59,308 nt of DNA, taken from Planctomyces sp. SH-PL62. Lineage in GTDB: Bacteria; Planctomycetota; Planctomycetia; Planctomycetales; Planctomycetaceae. The stretch is from assembly GCA_945893045.1 (NCBI GenBank), contig CAMDEA010000029.1, forward strand, positions 1 through 59,308. Direction: 5' to 3'. The notes beneath the pieces were generated by a model. It was not told the origin of the DNA, searched no databases, and worked only from the letters and a program-made list of their open reading frames with translations. Below are positions 34,058 through 42,376 of the stretch, in pieces; positions within the stretch are counted from its first letter, which is position 1, and each line of letters opens with the position of its first letter. Both the position numbers and the translations under genes were made by a program.

Positions 34058-35275
34058 TCATCCGCGAGACGCGCTCGACAGGAAGCTGAACAGCCCCTTC
34101 TTGGCCTTGGCGGGTTCGGACGACTTCTTCTCATCGTCATCGACCGGCGGGTCGAGTAGCTGGGCGAGCTGTTCGATCGCTTTGGTGATTCGCGATTTGG
34201 GAGCGTGTGTCAACAGCGGGACGCCATTGTTGCGCGATTCGACCATCGAAACGTAATCGTTCGGCAGTTGGAAAAAGATTTCCCGGCCAATCGTTTCCAG
34301 CGCTTTGTTGAGGCTGATGTTCGCGTCTTGCAGACCCATGCGGTTGACGACGATCTTGATCTTCTCTGACAAACCGGGCCGCTGGTCGAAGAATTGCATC
34401 AAGCGGACGACGTTCCGCAAACAAGGCAGATCGAGCTGCGTGATCAGCAGCACGTTGTCCGAGCACTCCATCGCGGCAATGTCCAAGGCACTGAAACTCT
34501 TGCTGATGTCCAGGATCAAGTGCGTGAATGTGGCCTTGAGCAGCGAAATGACGCGCCGCAATTCGTCCGGAGAAATCGCCGGGCGTTCGTCCATCTGGAC
34601 GGGCCGAGGCAACAGGTACGCGCCGCTGGCATGCTTCGTCAGCGAGCGCTTCAACAGGGCGTAATCCAGGCGGCTGATGTTGTCGGCGACATCTTGGATC
34701 GTGTAATCGGGAATGACGTCCAGCCAGACGTCGGCATCACCGAGCGCCAGATCGAGGTCGATGAGCGCGACGTTGTTGCGCGGGTTCTGAGCCAACATGC
34801 AGGCCAGGTTGACGGCGATCGCCGTACAACCGACTCCGCCACACACACCGGCGACCGTCATGACTTGCGCGGATTTCACGCGACCTTCGTCGGTGCGGCT
34901 ATGCGTCGTTTGCTGGATGCGATCCAGCGCGGACAGAAAATCTTCCAGTCGCAACGGCAGGCCGAGGTATTCTCGCGCGCCGTTGCGCATGGCGCGCAGG
35001 ATCAGGCTCCCTTCCTGCGAGCCGCTGATGACCAAAGCGGCACAGCCCGGCAGGTTGGCGGAGATTTGAGCGATCAGGTCCAAGCCTTTGGTCGTATCGG
35101 AATCGATCGCGATCAGCGCGATGTCCGGCTGAGTCTGCGTGACGACATCAAAGAAGTAGTCGTAGCTGGAGCATTCCGCCTCCAACCAGACGGCATCAAT
35201 GCCCAGCAGCAGATTCTTCAATGACGCGCGGCTGGAATCCTTGGGATCCACCAGAGCGAGTCGGACAACTTTCAT
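34058..35275 (-). CDS. cpaE: CpaE/TadZ-like pilus assembly ATPase-fold protein, 405 aa
   Basis: Tad pilus localisation factor. The N-terminal receiver-like domain (about 1-125, LALVDPKDSSRASLKNLLLGI, ALIAIDSD) has the response-regulator fold. The MinD/ParA-type domain (about 135-370) begins TVAGVCGGVGCTAIAVNLA. In the deviant Walker A the two lysines of K-G-G-x-G-K-T are replaced by Cys145 and Cys150, so nucleotide hydrolysis is doubtful; altered Walker A motifs are known in TadZ proteins. The switch strand LIDLDLALGDAD is present. The tail is Lys/Ser-rich. It is the last gene of the leftward Tad operon; the preceding gap holds four small hairpins. Confidence 0.88.
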   Translation of the reverse strand: MKVVRLALVDPKDSSRASLKNLLLGIDAVWLEAECSSYDYFFDVVTQTQPDIALIAIDSDTTKGLDLIAQISANLPGCAALVISGSQEGSLILRAMRNGAREYLGLPLRLEDFLSALDRIQQTTHSRTDEGRVKSAQVMTVAGVCGGVGCTAIAVNLACMLAQNPRNNVALIDLDLALGDADVWLDVIPDYTIQDVADNISRLDYALLKRSLTKHASGAYLLPRPVQMDERPAISPDELRRVISLLKATFTHLILDISKSFSALDIAAMECSDNVLLITQLDLPCLRNVVRLMQFFDQRPGLSEKIKIVVNRMGLQDANISLNKALETIGREIFFQLPNDYVSMVESRNNGVPLLTHAPKSRITKAIEQLAQLLDPPVDDDEKKSSEPAKAKKGLFSFLSSASRG

Positions 35276-35349
35276 GGCAACGGGTCACTTGTGATCGGGG
35301 AAGGATCGCATCATTTTGACATTCACCAATTCCAGGAAGCTGTTTCGGC

Positions 35350-35577
35350 CCCCATCCAGCTTGTCTGGATGGAGTCAGAAATGGATTGCTAACCGAACCA
35401 CAATTCTCCCCGTCAGACCCCATCCAGCTCGTCTGGATGGTGAATCAGATTCTTGGGCGTTCGTCCCGTTGCGATCTGCTTCACCATCCGCACAAGGCGG
35501 ATGGGGTCTGCGACTGGAGATGCTTGTCGTTTTCTAGCTCACCATCGTTCCCTCCATCCAGGCAAGCTGGATGGGGG
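35350..35577. repeat. array of four REP-like hairpins (CCATCCAGC type)
   Basis: Units at 35350-35374, 35418-35442, 35482-35506 and 35552-35576. The first two read CCCCATCCAGC-t/c-GTCTGGATGG followed by AG or TG; the last two are their reverse complements, giving a nested +,+,-,- array. The tetranucleotides at the unit ends are GGAG or GGTG. It occupies the 358 bp gap between cpaE and cpaC; I see no gene there. Confidence 0.85.
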
Positions 35578-35633
35578 CGAAGATTTTCTGCATCTGGAAT
35601 TCGTGAGTGCCAGGTAATTTCAAAACTCAAATC

Positions 35634-37517
35634 TCATCGCGCCGGTGGTTCGATGAGTCCGGGTTTGCGGCTGCGTGTCGTGTTCGAGTCTGAGTTGTTG
35701 GACGGGGAGTTGTTGAACTGACTGCTGCGATTGTTGCTGGCAGCGGCGTTGTTATTGGAACGAGCCGGCGGGGCGGTCTTGATCGTGGGCGATGCGCGAT
35801 TTGCCGTTGCGGATGCCGGGGCGCGAGTCGATTCGCTGGCGCGAGCCTTCACCGCCGCTTCGTCGTAGCTGGTTTGCTTCACTCCGGAACTGCTCTTCGG
35901 CATTTTCTGCCGCGCGGCCATCTGTGCGGCGAAGCGGCGCGCTTTTGCCGCAGCCTCCGCATCTCCGGGGGCGGGTGGTGCCACCATTTCTTTGCGATCC
36001 GTGGCTGGTGGAGCGGATACGGGACTGTTGGCCTCTTTCAGGCCCGGCACGATGTAGGGACCGGTTTGACCGGGAGCACACGTCGGACAGTGTTCGCCGT
36101 ACTTGGGGACTTCGAGCAAATTGTACAACATCAACTCGCGATCGGTGGGCGTGTCTGTGAATTGGCCAGGACCACCGGCCGGAACTTGTCCATCATCCAG
36201 TGGGGCGACGAGTTCGGGGGTGACGGTGATCACGATTTCGGTTTCGGCTTCGGTCGTCTGCTTCTGGCTGAAGGCCGCGCCGATATACGGCAGTTCGCCG
36301 AGAAACGGAATCTTGCGCATGTTTGTCCGCTGCGTGTTCGAGATGAGGCCGGCCAGCATCAGCGTCTGGCCGAACTTCATTTCCACCTGCGTGTTGACGC
36401 GGCGAACCGTGAGCGCCGGAACGGTCGTGCCGTTGATGGTCACACCGTGAGCATCGTCTCGGTCGCTGACTTCAGGTTGCAGCGTCAATCGGAGATTGCC
36501 GTTTCCCAGCACGAGCGCCACCGCTTCCATGCGGACGCCAAACTCGCGGTATTGAATGCTGACGGTCCCCAAGCTTTGGGGAACCACGATCGGGAATTCG
36601 CCACCGGACAACAGAGTCGCCGGCTGACCATTGGTGGCGACGATTTCCGGCTCCGCGAGGATCTTGACCAACGATTCTTCACGCAGCGAAGAAATAAAGG
36701 ACTGAAATGTCGACTGATTTCTCACAACACCAAAGGAGGCGTTCGTCAGCAAGCTGTTCGCGGCCGTTGACACGGCCGGCGTTACCCCCGGCAGCAATGA
36801 CGACGCCCCCATCGTTCCCACGGTTGCCGAGCCAATCGCTCCCGGATTGCTCGTGACGTAACCGCTGGGACTGACATAGGTGAAGTTGATCCCCAACTGA
36901 CGGATCAGGGAGCGTTGAGCCTCCATCACTTTCACCTTCAGCAGAACTTGCTGTACGCCGCCGACGCGCATCTGGTTGAGCACTTTGGGATAGAACTGCT
37001 CGGCGATTTCAACGATCTGCGTGATGTGTTCGGGATGCGTGACCCAGCCGCGGAGCGCGACCGCCTCTTGCACTTTGAACGCCTCGATCGACGAGTTCGG
37101 AAACTTGCGGTCGATGATGGATTGCAGTTGGCGGGCGTCCCCTTTGACGAGGACTTCGACCGTGTAGCTGGTCCCGGCGTCGTCAGTGATCACCAAGCTG
37201 GTGACCCCTTGCAGCAGTCCCCTCACGCTGATGCGGGTCGGGCTGAGGGCGGTGACCTCCAGGACCACGGGGTCAAAGCTGTTGACGCGCTTGATGAAGT
37301 TCTTGGTCTCGAAAACTTTCGAGAACTTCTCCGTCAGCTCGACCTGAGTGCGATAGGCGGTGATGGGTACCACCGCATCGCTACCGGCAGCATCCGCCGC
37401 TGCGGACGGTTCGGCGGTCTGGGGCTGCGCGTGCAGCGGTTCGCTGATCAACCAGCCGCTCGACAGCAGCGCGATCAGCGGCCACGCGGCCGGAAATGAA
37501 TGATGAAACCAGCGCAT
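35634..37517 (-). CDS. cpaC: CpaC/RcpA-like Tad pilus secretin, 627 aa
   Basis: Outer membrane channel of the Tad pilus. A signal peptide (PLIALLSSGWLISEPLHA) is followed by a pilus-formation N-terminal domain (about 55-130), a BON-like segment (about 140-195, GDARQLQSIIDRKFPNSS) and the secretin domain (about 280-440), with VKILAEPEIVATNGQPATLLSGGEFPIVV and ALTVRRVNTQVEMKFGQTLMLAGLI ending TEIVITVTPELVAPL. A C-terminal region of about 150 residues is low-complexity, rich in Ala, Ser and Asn, and is longer than in typical CpaC. The gene lies 120 bp after cpaB, in the order flp-cpaA-cpaB-cpaC-cpaE. Confidence 0.92.
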   Translation of the reverse strand: MRWFHHSFPAAWPLIALLSSGWLISEPLHAQPQTAEPSAAADAAGSDAVVPITAYRTQVELTEKFSKVFETKNFIKRVNSFDPVVLEVTALSPTRISVRGLLQGVTSLVITDDAGTSYTVEVLVKGDARQLQSIIDRKFPNSSIEAFKVQEAVALRGWVTHPEHITQIVEIAEQFYPKVLNQMRVGGVQQVLLKVKVMEAQRSLIRQLGINFTYVSPSGYVTSNPGAIGSATVGTMGASSLLPGVTPAVSTAANSLLTNASFGVVRNQSTFQSFISSLREESLVKILAEPEIVATNGQPATLLSGGEFPIVVPQSLGTVSIQYREFGVRMEAVALVLGNGNLRLTLQPEVSDRDDAHGVTINGTTVPALTVRRVNTQVEMKFGQTLMLAGLISNTQRTNMRKIPFLGELPYIGAAFSQKQTTEAETEIVITVTPELVAPLDDGQVPAGGPGQFTDTPTDRELMLYNLLEVPKYGEHCPTCAPGQTGPYIVPGLKEANSPVSAPPATDRKEMVAPPAPGDAEAAAKARRFAAQMAARQKMPKSSSGVKQTSYDEAAVKARASESTRAPASATANRASPTIKTAPPARSNNNAAASNNRSSQFNNSPSNNSDSNTTRSRKPGLIEPPAR

Positions 37518-37544
37518 CCCTGCACCTCAATTTCTGTGTCCGAC

Positions 37545-37641
37545 GTAGCCCGACTCTCCGAGTCGGGTTCTGCGGCGGGACTCCCGACTCGGAGAGTCAG
37601 GCTACTGTCTGATTCGATCCCGACTCGAAGAGTCGGGCTAC
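37545..37641. repeat. three REP units (CCCGACTCTCCGAGTCGGG family)
   Basis: GTAG CCCGACTC-tcc-GAGTCGGG, then the inverted unit ending in CTAC at 37605, then another inverted unit ending in CTAC at 37641. The terminal CTAC supplies the stop codon of cpaB (minus strand, 37638-37640). The arrangement is +,-,-. Confidence 0.9.
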
Positions 37642-38561
37642 GATCCCTTGGCATTATTCAATGTCACGGGTTCTTGCTCCGGCAGATCGACTTCTTCGAT
37701 CCGGTGCTCGGCACCGGCGATGATTTCGATCTTCCATTTCTTGCGGCCCGACTTGGGGTCGAGCTTCACTTCCGGCGCGGGCTTTTCCACCACGGACGGC
37801 GGTGTCAGGTCTCTTTCCTCGCTGTTTTTGACGACGGCAACTTCGGCGACTCTGGGATCAAATAACTCCTTCTCGTCGAGGCGATGCTTGTCGTTCATGG
37901 CTCGCAGTGTCAGATGAATCGTGCCGACGTCGCCAGCCAGCTTCAAAAGCCGAGCCTGCGCGCCGGTCACTTGCAACGACACATTCTTCATCGGGACAGC
38001 TTTGGGATCACCCGCCTTGGGAAGCAAGCTGGGGTCGCGCACGCCGTCGATCGCGAAGACCTCGACGTACTCCAACACCGTCTTCACTTCTTTGTCGACG
38101 CCTGAGACTTCTCGCGACCCCGTCCTGCGGAATGTCACGAGCACGTCCACATAATTGCCCGGTTGAATCAGGCCAATGCCGGTCATCGTCTGGTCGATCG
38201 GCACCGACGCGACACTCATACCATCGCGAACTTCACTCGACGCGTTGCGAACTCCTTTCTTATCCAGCATCGGTTCCAGAATCTGGGAGCCAGCAAAGGT
38301 GCGAGACCTCAACGTGCGATCCAGAAACTGTTCCTTGCTGACAATCGCTCCTTCCGGGATGGTCCCCGCTGGAAAACTTTTGAACTCCACGTTGGTGTCG
38401 TCCAGCGGTTGTCCTGGTTGGATCTCCGCTTTGGCCACCAACACCTGACTCGATTCGGTTTTCACGCCGCCCTGATTCGACAGGACTTGCTGCACTCCCA
38501 TCATGGCCACCAATCCGCAAATCGCGGCGACAGCCAACAAAGCCAATGTCTTCGGTCGCAT
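37638..38561 (-). CDS. cpaB: CpaB/RcpC-like Tad pilus assembly protein, 307 aa
   Basis: Periplasmic component of the Tad system. A membrane anchor (ALLAVAAICGLVAMMGVQQVL) is followed by the SAF domain (about 40-100): SSQVLVAKAEIQPGQPLDDTNVEFKSFPAGTIPEGAIVSKEQFLDRTLRS. The DUF-type C-terminal domain is about 105-220 (VPIDQTMTGIGLIQPGNYVDVLVTF). I choose the ATG at 38561; a GTG at 38594 would add 11 residues. The stop codon TAG is part of a palindromic element. The last 60 residues are charged and probably disordered. Confidence 0.9.
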   Translation of the reverse strand: MRPKTLALLAVAAICGLVAMMGVQQVLSNQGGVKTESSQVLVAKAEIQPGQPLDDTNVEFKSFPAGTIPEGAIVSKEQFLDRTLRSRTFAGSQILEPMLDKKGVRNASSEVRDGMSVASVPIDQTMTGIGLIQPGNYVDVLVTFRRTGSREVSGVDKEVKTVLEYVEVFAIDGVRDPSLLPKAGDPKAVPMKNVSLQVTGAQARLLKLAGDVGTIHLTLRAMNDKHRLDEKELFDPRVAEVAVVKNSEERDLTPPSVVEKPAPEVKLDPKSGRKKWKIEIIAGAEHRIEEVDLPEQEPVTLNNAKGS

Positions 38562-38732
38562 GGGACACCAGGACTTCCTTCGTATGATCGGCACCGTCTG
38601 GGCAAACTCTTCACCCTATAACGGCTTTGCCGATGGCGGGGATTCTCGAACCAGGCTCGAACAACGAGCAGCTTCTGCCGGACTAGATTCGTTGGGGGCG
38701 GAAACTCGATGTGGTTGTGTTAAGTTTTGCAG

Positions 38733-38801
38733 CCATTCGCGCTCGATTTCATTCGCGCGGCAGTCTTGACTGTCCGCGCGAATGAAACGGAGCGCGAATG
38801 G
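38733..38801. repeat. long near-perfect hairpin
   Basis: CCATTCGCGCTCGATTTCAT... pairs over about 33 bp with ATGAAACGGAGCGCGAATGG; the loop is AGTC-ttG-ACT. It lies between cpaB and the prepilin peptidase. The stem would be unusually long for a terminator, and no T-tract follows on either strand. Confidence 0.85.
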
Positions 38802-38825
38802 GAACAGGTCTGAGGCAAAGCCTCG

Positions 38826-39398
38826 CTAGATCAACATGCCGTCGTACACAAACACGGCAATCGCTCCGAAGCAGATGGGAATGCCATAGGGCAGCAACCG
38901 CATCGTCGGCTTACGCTCCGCCGCGATCTTGGCCACGCCGTTCATGCCCAGCTTCTTCAGGTCGCGCCATTCTTGGAGGATGACCAGGAAGTTGATCGAG
39001 TGCCGCTTCCAGTCGTGCTGCATCCAGACCATCACCACAGCCATGACCGCGCCGATGATCGCCGTCGCCGCGAAGACTTCCAGGATGACCACGGGGCCCA
39101 GCCACGCGCCGATGCCGGCCATCAATTTCACGTCGCCCGCGCCCATGCCGCCCAGCATCCACAACCAAAACAGCGTCGCCAGCCCCACCACCGTACCGAG
39201 CAACGCGCCCGCCAGGCCGCTGTTCCAGCCGCCCCAGCCGCCGCCGATCAAGTTGTAGGCCAAGCCGGTCAACACCATCGGGAAGGTGATCCAGTTCGGC
39301 ACGCGCAGTTCTTTGCCATCAATCCACGCGGCGACGATCAACACGATCGTCACCAGTTTGACGTGCCAGTGATTCAGTAACAGTTCTTGCCAGTCCAT
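38826..39398 (-). CDS. cpaA: prepilin peptidase (CpaA/TadV-like, A24 family), 190 aa
   Basis: Cleaves the leader of Flp prepilins in the inner membrane. Catalytic aspartates Asp27 (AAWIDGKELRVPNW) and Asp89 (GMGAGDVKLMAGIGAWLGP) are both present in the expected context, on predicted loops between membrane helices (about 14-26, 38-52, 58-82, 95-115 and the C-terminal helix 170-188). It lacks the extra Cys-rich cytoplasmic domain of the larger PilD type. The ATG at 39398 has MDWQELLLNHWH, a normal N-terminus. It is preceded by a small ORF and three Flp pilin genes on the same strand. Confidence 0.93.
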   Translation of the reverse strand: MDWQELLLNHWHVKLVTIVLIVAAWIDGKELRVPNWITFPMVLTGLAYNLIGGGWGGWNSGLAGALLGTVVGLATLFWLWMLGGMGAGDVKLMAGIGAWLGPVVILEVFAATAIIGAVMAVVMVWMQHDWKRHSINFLVILQEWRDLKKLGMNGVAKIAAERKPTMRLLPYGIPICFGAIAVFVYDGMLI

Positions 39399-39513
39399 GT
39401 TGAAAGAGCCTTTCGTGTGAGGCGTTCGATTCGAGGGGAGGGATCGACAGTGCCTGCCCGCTACTCATTCGCGGACATCGAGCACTAGGTCGCACACAGG
39501 CTGGGCGACAGAT

Positions 39514-39627
39514 TTACGGCCGGCCAGCCAGGAACAGCCAGCTCGCCGTCGAGGCCATCGCCACCAACGACGTCGTGATCAGTTCCAGGAACTGTGTCAG
39601 TTCCACATTCAGCCAATATCCAGACAT
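39514..39627 (-). CDS. small ORF between flp and prepilin peptidase genes, 37 aa
   Basis: MSGYWLNVELTQFLELITTS is followed by a hydrophobic stretch (LVAMASTASWLFLAGRP). The start is at 39627, with AAGG about ten bases upstream, and the stop at 39514. It is too short for standard gene callers, but it lies in the Tad operon between cpaA and the last flp gene, is on the same strand and has a single C-terminal membrane segment. It is not an Flp pilin (no G-x-x-x-x-E motif). The function is unknown; it could be a minor pilus component or a chance ORF. Confidence 0.45.
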   Translation of the reverse strand: MSGYWLNVELTQFLELITTSLVAMASTASWLFLAGRP

Positions 39628-39728
39628 GTCACACACACCTTGCTAAGAAATGCCGATCCGCCGAGCCGGTGTTTCCGGCTCGGCGTTCGGCCAGGTAATC
39701 GCTCGCACGACGAAAGACCGGCAGTGCC

Positions 39729-39890
39729 TTACGGCAAAGCGGTCTTCGTGGCGTCGAACGAACTGTTGACCTTGGTTCCAACGGCCGTGATCGTGCCAAT
39801 GCAGACCACGACAATCAGCGCCAACATCACGGCATACTCGACGGCCGTAGGACCGTCTTCGGACAACAGAAACTTCACGACAAGACTCAT
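39729..39890 (-). CDS. flp: Flp-type IVb pilin, 53 aa
   Basis: MSLVVKFLLSEDGPTAVEYA followed by VMLALIVVVCIGTITAVGTK. The prepilin cleavage region G-P-T-A-V-E-Y is present, with the conserved Glu and Tyr at +5/+6, followed by one hydrophobic helix. It is the third of three tandem copies, each 53 residues long, read leftward into cpaA. It subsequently forms thin Flp/Tad pili after cleavage by the prepilin peptidase. Confidence 0.93.
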   Translation of the reverse strand: MSLVVKFLLSEDGPTAVEYAVMLALIVVVCIGTITAVGTKVNSSFDATKTALP

Positions 39891-40087
39891 GGCTCACTCC
39901 TCTTCCTTGGCCCGACGACTGCCGCGACTGCGAAAGCAGTCACGAATTAAACCGATCGAATCGCGGAGAGGATGCGCGGGAAGTCCGACGCTCGCCGGGG
40001 GGATCCCAGTCAAGCGATCGGACAAATCAATGGATGGAAACATTGTCGGTTGATCTGAGCAGGGACCGACGAAGTTCCCTTCACGAC

Positions 40088-40249
40088 TTAGGGGAGCGCC
40101 GTTTTATTGGCGCTCATTCTGGAATTCACTTTGGTGCCCACCGCTGAAATCGTGTTGATGCAGACCACAACGATCAGTGCCAGCATCACGGAGTATTCCA
40201 CGGCGGTTGGCCCGTCTTCGGATTTCAAAAACTCACACAGACGTTTCAT
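40088..40249 (-). CDS. flp: Flp-type IVb pilin, 53 aa
   Basis: MKRLCEFLKSEDGPTAVEYS followed by VMLALIVVVCINTISAVGTK. The same pattern as its neighbours but the most divergent of the three (Cys5, Ser20, Asn32, VNSRMSANKTALP end). The start at 40249 is preceded by AGGAG. A 198 bp stretch without a gene separates it from the downstream copy. Confidence 0.93.
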   Translation of the reverse strand: MKRLCEFLKSEDGPTAVEYSVMLALIVVVCINTISAVGTKVNSRMSANKTALP

Positions 40250-40428
40250 GACTCTCCTTTCTAAGTCCAAAGGGCTGGACTAGGTGAATGGCATGAAATG
40301 TCGCTCCCGCAAAGACGTCAGGCGTCGCAGGAAGCTGTTCAACGAAATCCGCCGCCGCCTCGCCGAAGCGAACCTCGACAAGACCAGCGGCGGAATCTCC
40401 TGGTTGTGGGTGTCTCGCCCACGTCCGG

Positions 40429-40590
40429 TTACGGCAGAGCGGTCTTGGTGGTGTTGAACGAAGTGTTGACCTTCGTGCCAACGGCCGTGATCGTGCCGAT
40501 GCAGACCACAACGATCAGGGCCAGCATCACGGCGTACTCGACAGCGGTTGGGCCATCTTCCGACGTCAGGAATTTCTTCAAAAGGTTCAT
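40429..40590 (-). CDS. flp: Flp-type IVb pilin, 53 aa
   Basis: MNLLKKFLTSEDGPTAVEYA followed by VMLALIVVVCIGTITAVGTK; first gene of the Tad operon. Residues 11-44 are nearly identical to the copy at 39729-39890 and differ from the middle one, so the outer two are the closest pair. The 411 bp upstream gap (40591-41001) should contain the operon promoter and holds a palindromic element at 40902-40979. Confidence 0.93.
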   Translation of the reverse strand: MNLLKKFLTSEDGPTAVEYAVMLALIVVVCIGTITAVGTKVNTSFNTTKTALP

Positions 40591-40901
40591 GGTAAACTCA
40601 CTTTCTCTTTGATGATTTATGGTTGGACTCACCAAGGTCTCTCAGGCCTCGGTCTGACAACTGACGTTCGATGGCCATCGAACTCCCTCGCGTCTCTTGG
40701 CTGGGCCACGATTCGCGAACGGAAACCGGCTCGTTGTGTTGGTGATCACCGATTGAGCCGCTCTCCGCGTCGTCACCCAAAACCTAGGTCAGCTCCGCAA
40801 AGTGTCAAATTCGTGTGTTGAGAAATTGCACGAAGACTTTGCCCAAACTCCCGACACGCTTAAAACCGGCAGTGCCGGAATAACCCGACGCCATTGAATC
40901 A

Positions 40902-40979
40902 TGAGCGGTACGGCGCTAGCCGCCGGTGGTTGCGAGGCGAAACACCACGATCGACCGGCGGCTAGCGCCGTGCCGCTCA
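40902..40979. repeat. REP doublet, GGCGCTAGCCGCC family
   Basis: TGAGCGGTACGGCGCTAGCC... and its inverse ending in GGCGCTAGC...GCCGCTCA, with a 24 bp spacer. One arm recurs alone at 17511-17538. It lies between the first flp gene and the divergent amidase gene. Confidence 0.85.
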
Positions 40980-41001
40980 GTCATCTACGGAAACCCATCT
41001 C

Positions 41002-42363
41002 ATGCCCGTTCCTGATTCCCTCGCCTTCGCGACAGTCGCTGATCTCGGCCGGAGACTCTGGTCGCGCGAATTCACTTCGGTCGAGCTAACTCGATTCTTC
41101 CTCGACCGGCTGGAGCAACTTGGTCCGAAGCTGAACGCCGTCGTGACCGTGACTCGCGAGCGAGCCTTGGCGGAGGCTCAGCAAGCGGACCAAGAACTCT
41201 GTTCCGGTCGTTATCGAGGCCCACTGCACGGCATCCCCTATGGTGCGAAAGACCTGCTGGCGACCAAGGGCATCCCGACGAGCTGGGGGGCGGCTCCGTT
41301 CAAAGACCAGCTCTTTCACGAAGACGCGGCGGTCATCAAAAAGCTGCGCGAGGCCGGAGCGGTCCTGGCCGCGAAACTGGCGATGGTCGAAATTGCGGGA
41401 GGACTCGGCTATCGGCAAGCGAACGCGACATTCACTGGGCCGGGACTGAACCCGTGGAACCGAACCCGCTGGGCCGGCGGTTCGTCGAGCGGTTCCGGCG
41501 CGGCAGTCGCCGCGGGACTCGTGCCGTTCTCCATCGGCACCGAAACCTGGGGCTCGATCATGACCCCCGCCGGGTACTGCGGAGTCACTGGCCTGCGGCC
41601 CACCTACGATCTCGTCAATCGACAAGGAGCGATGGCTCTGACTTGGACGATGGACAAAATCGGTCCGCTCACTCGTACCGCTCAGGATTGCAGCTTCGTT
41701 CTCAACGCGATCCGTGAACCCTCTCCCGCGCCCGCTCAATCTCAATGTCCGTTCCGCATCGGAGTGCTCGACGATGCCGTGACGAAAGTGCAGCCGGAAG
41801 TCCAAGCGAACTTCGAGGCGTCTCGCAAAATACTCGAACGCTTCGCGACGCTCAGCGAGTTCAAGCTGCCCGATCTACCGTATGGATCGGTCAATTCCCT
41901 CATCATCTCATGCGAGATGGCCGCCGCGTTTGAAGACCTCGCGAAGAGCGGCAAGGTCTGGGAGATGACCGCCGAAGAAGACCGCTGGGGCCTGTACTCC
42001 GCCTTGACGATCCCCGCCAAGGACTACATCAATGCGATGCGCATTCGAGCGATCATCCAGCGCGAACTCGACGCCGCGCTGTCACCGTTCGACGCGGTCA
42101 TCAGCCCGACATTGCCGTCGGTCGCATATCCGATCGACCGCTCGTGGGACGAGTACCGCAAGGGCCTGGCCGGCTCACAAATCGGTGGAGCCGGCAACGC
42201 CGCCGGCATCCCCGCGCTCTCGATCCCCAACGGCTTCGGCGAAGCAGATCTGCCGACCGGCCTGCAACTCGTCGGCCGCGCGTATTCCGAAGATCGCCTG
42301 CTCGCGATCGCACAGGCATACCAACAACAAACCGTTTGGCACTGCCGGCATCCCGCCTCGTAA
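41002..42363 (+). CDS. amidase signature family protein, 453 aa
   Basis: Hydrolyses or transfers amide nitrogen through a Ser-cisSer-Lys triad. Visible: Lys83 in LHGIPYGAKDLLATKG, cis-Ser161 in GGSSSGSG (159-166) and nucleophile Ser185 in GTETWGSIMTPAGYCG; the usual Gly before the Gly-Ser is Trp here (position 183). Spacing 83-161-185 resembles GatA, but gatB/gatC are not nearby and the C-terminal half fits a general amidase better. The substrate is unknown. The start at 41002 gives a normal N-terminus. The stop is followed after 13 bp by a long inverted repeat. Confidence 0.9.
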   Translation: MPVPDSLAFATVADLGRRLWSREFTSVELTRFFLDRLEQLGPKLNAVVTVTRERALAEAQQADQELCSGRYRGPLHGIPYGAKDLLATKGIPTSWGAAPFKDQLFHEDAAVIKKLREAGAVLAAKLAMVEIAGGLGYRQANATFTGPGLNPWNRTRWAGGSSSGSGAAVAAGLVPFSIGTETWGSIMTPAGYCGVTGLRPTYDLVNRQGAMALTWTMDKIGPLTRTAQDCSFVLNAIREPSPAPAQSQCPFRIGVLDDAVTKVQPEVQANFEASRKILERFATLSEFKLPDLPYGSVNSLIISCEMAAAFEDLAKSGKVWEMTAEEDRWGLYSALTIPAKDYINAMRIRAIIQRELDAALSPFDAVISPTLPSVAYPIDRSWDEYRKGLAGSQIGGAGNAAGIPALSIPNGFGEADLPTGLQLVGRAYSEDRLLAIAQAYQQQTVWHCRHPAS

Positions 42364-42376
42364 CAGTGTCCCACAC

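Noticed and set aside
35350..35577. possible CRISPR array (regularly spaced repeats)
   Set aside because: The units are hairpins in mixed orientation with uneven gaps and there are no cas genes; spacing and arm changes do not fit direct repeats with spacers.
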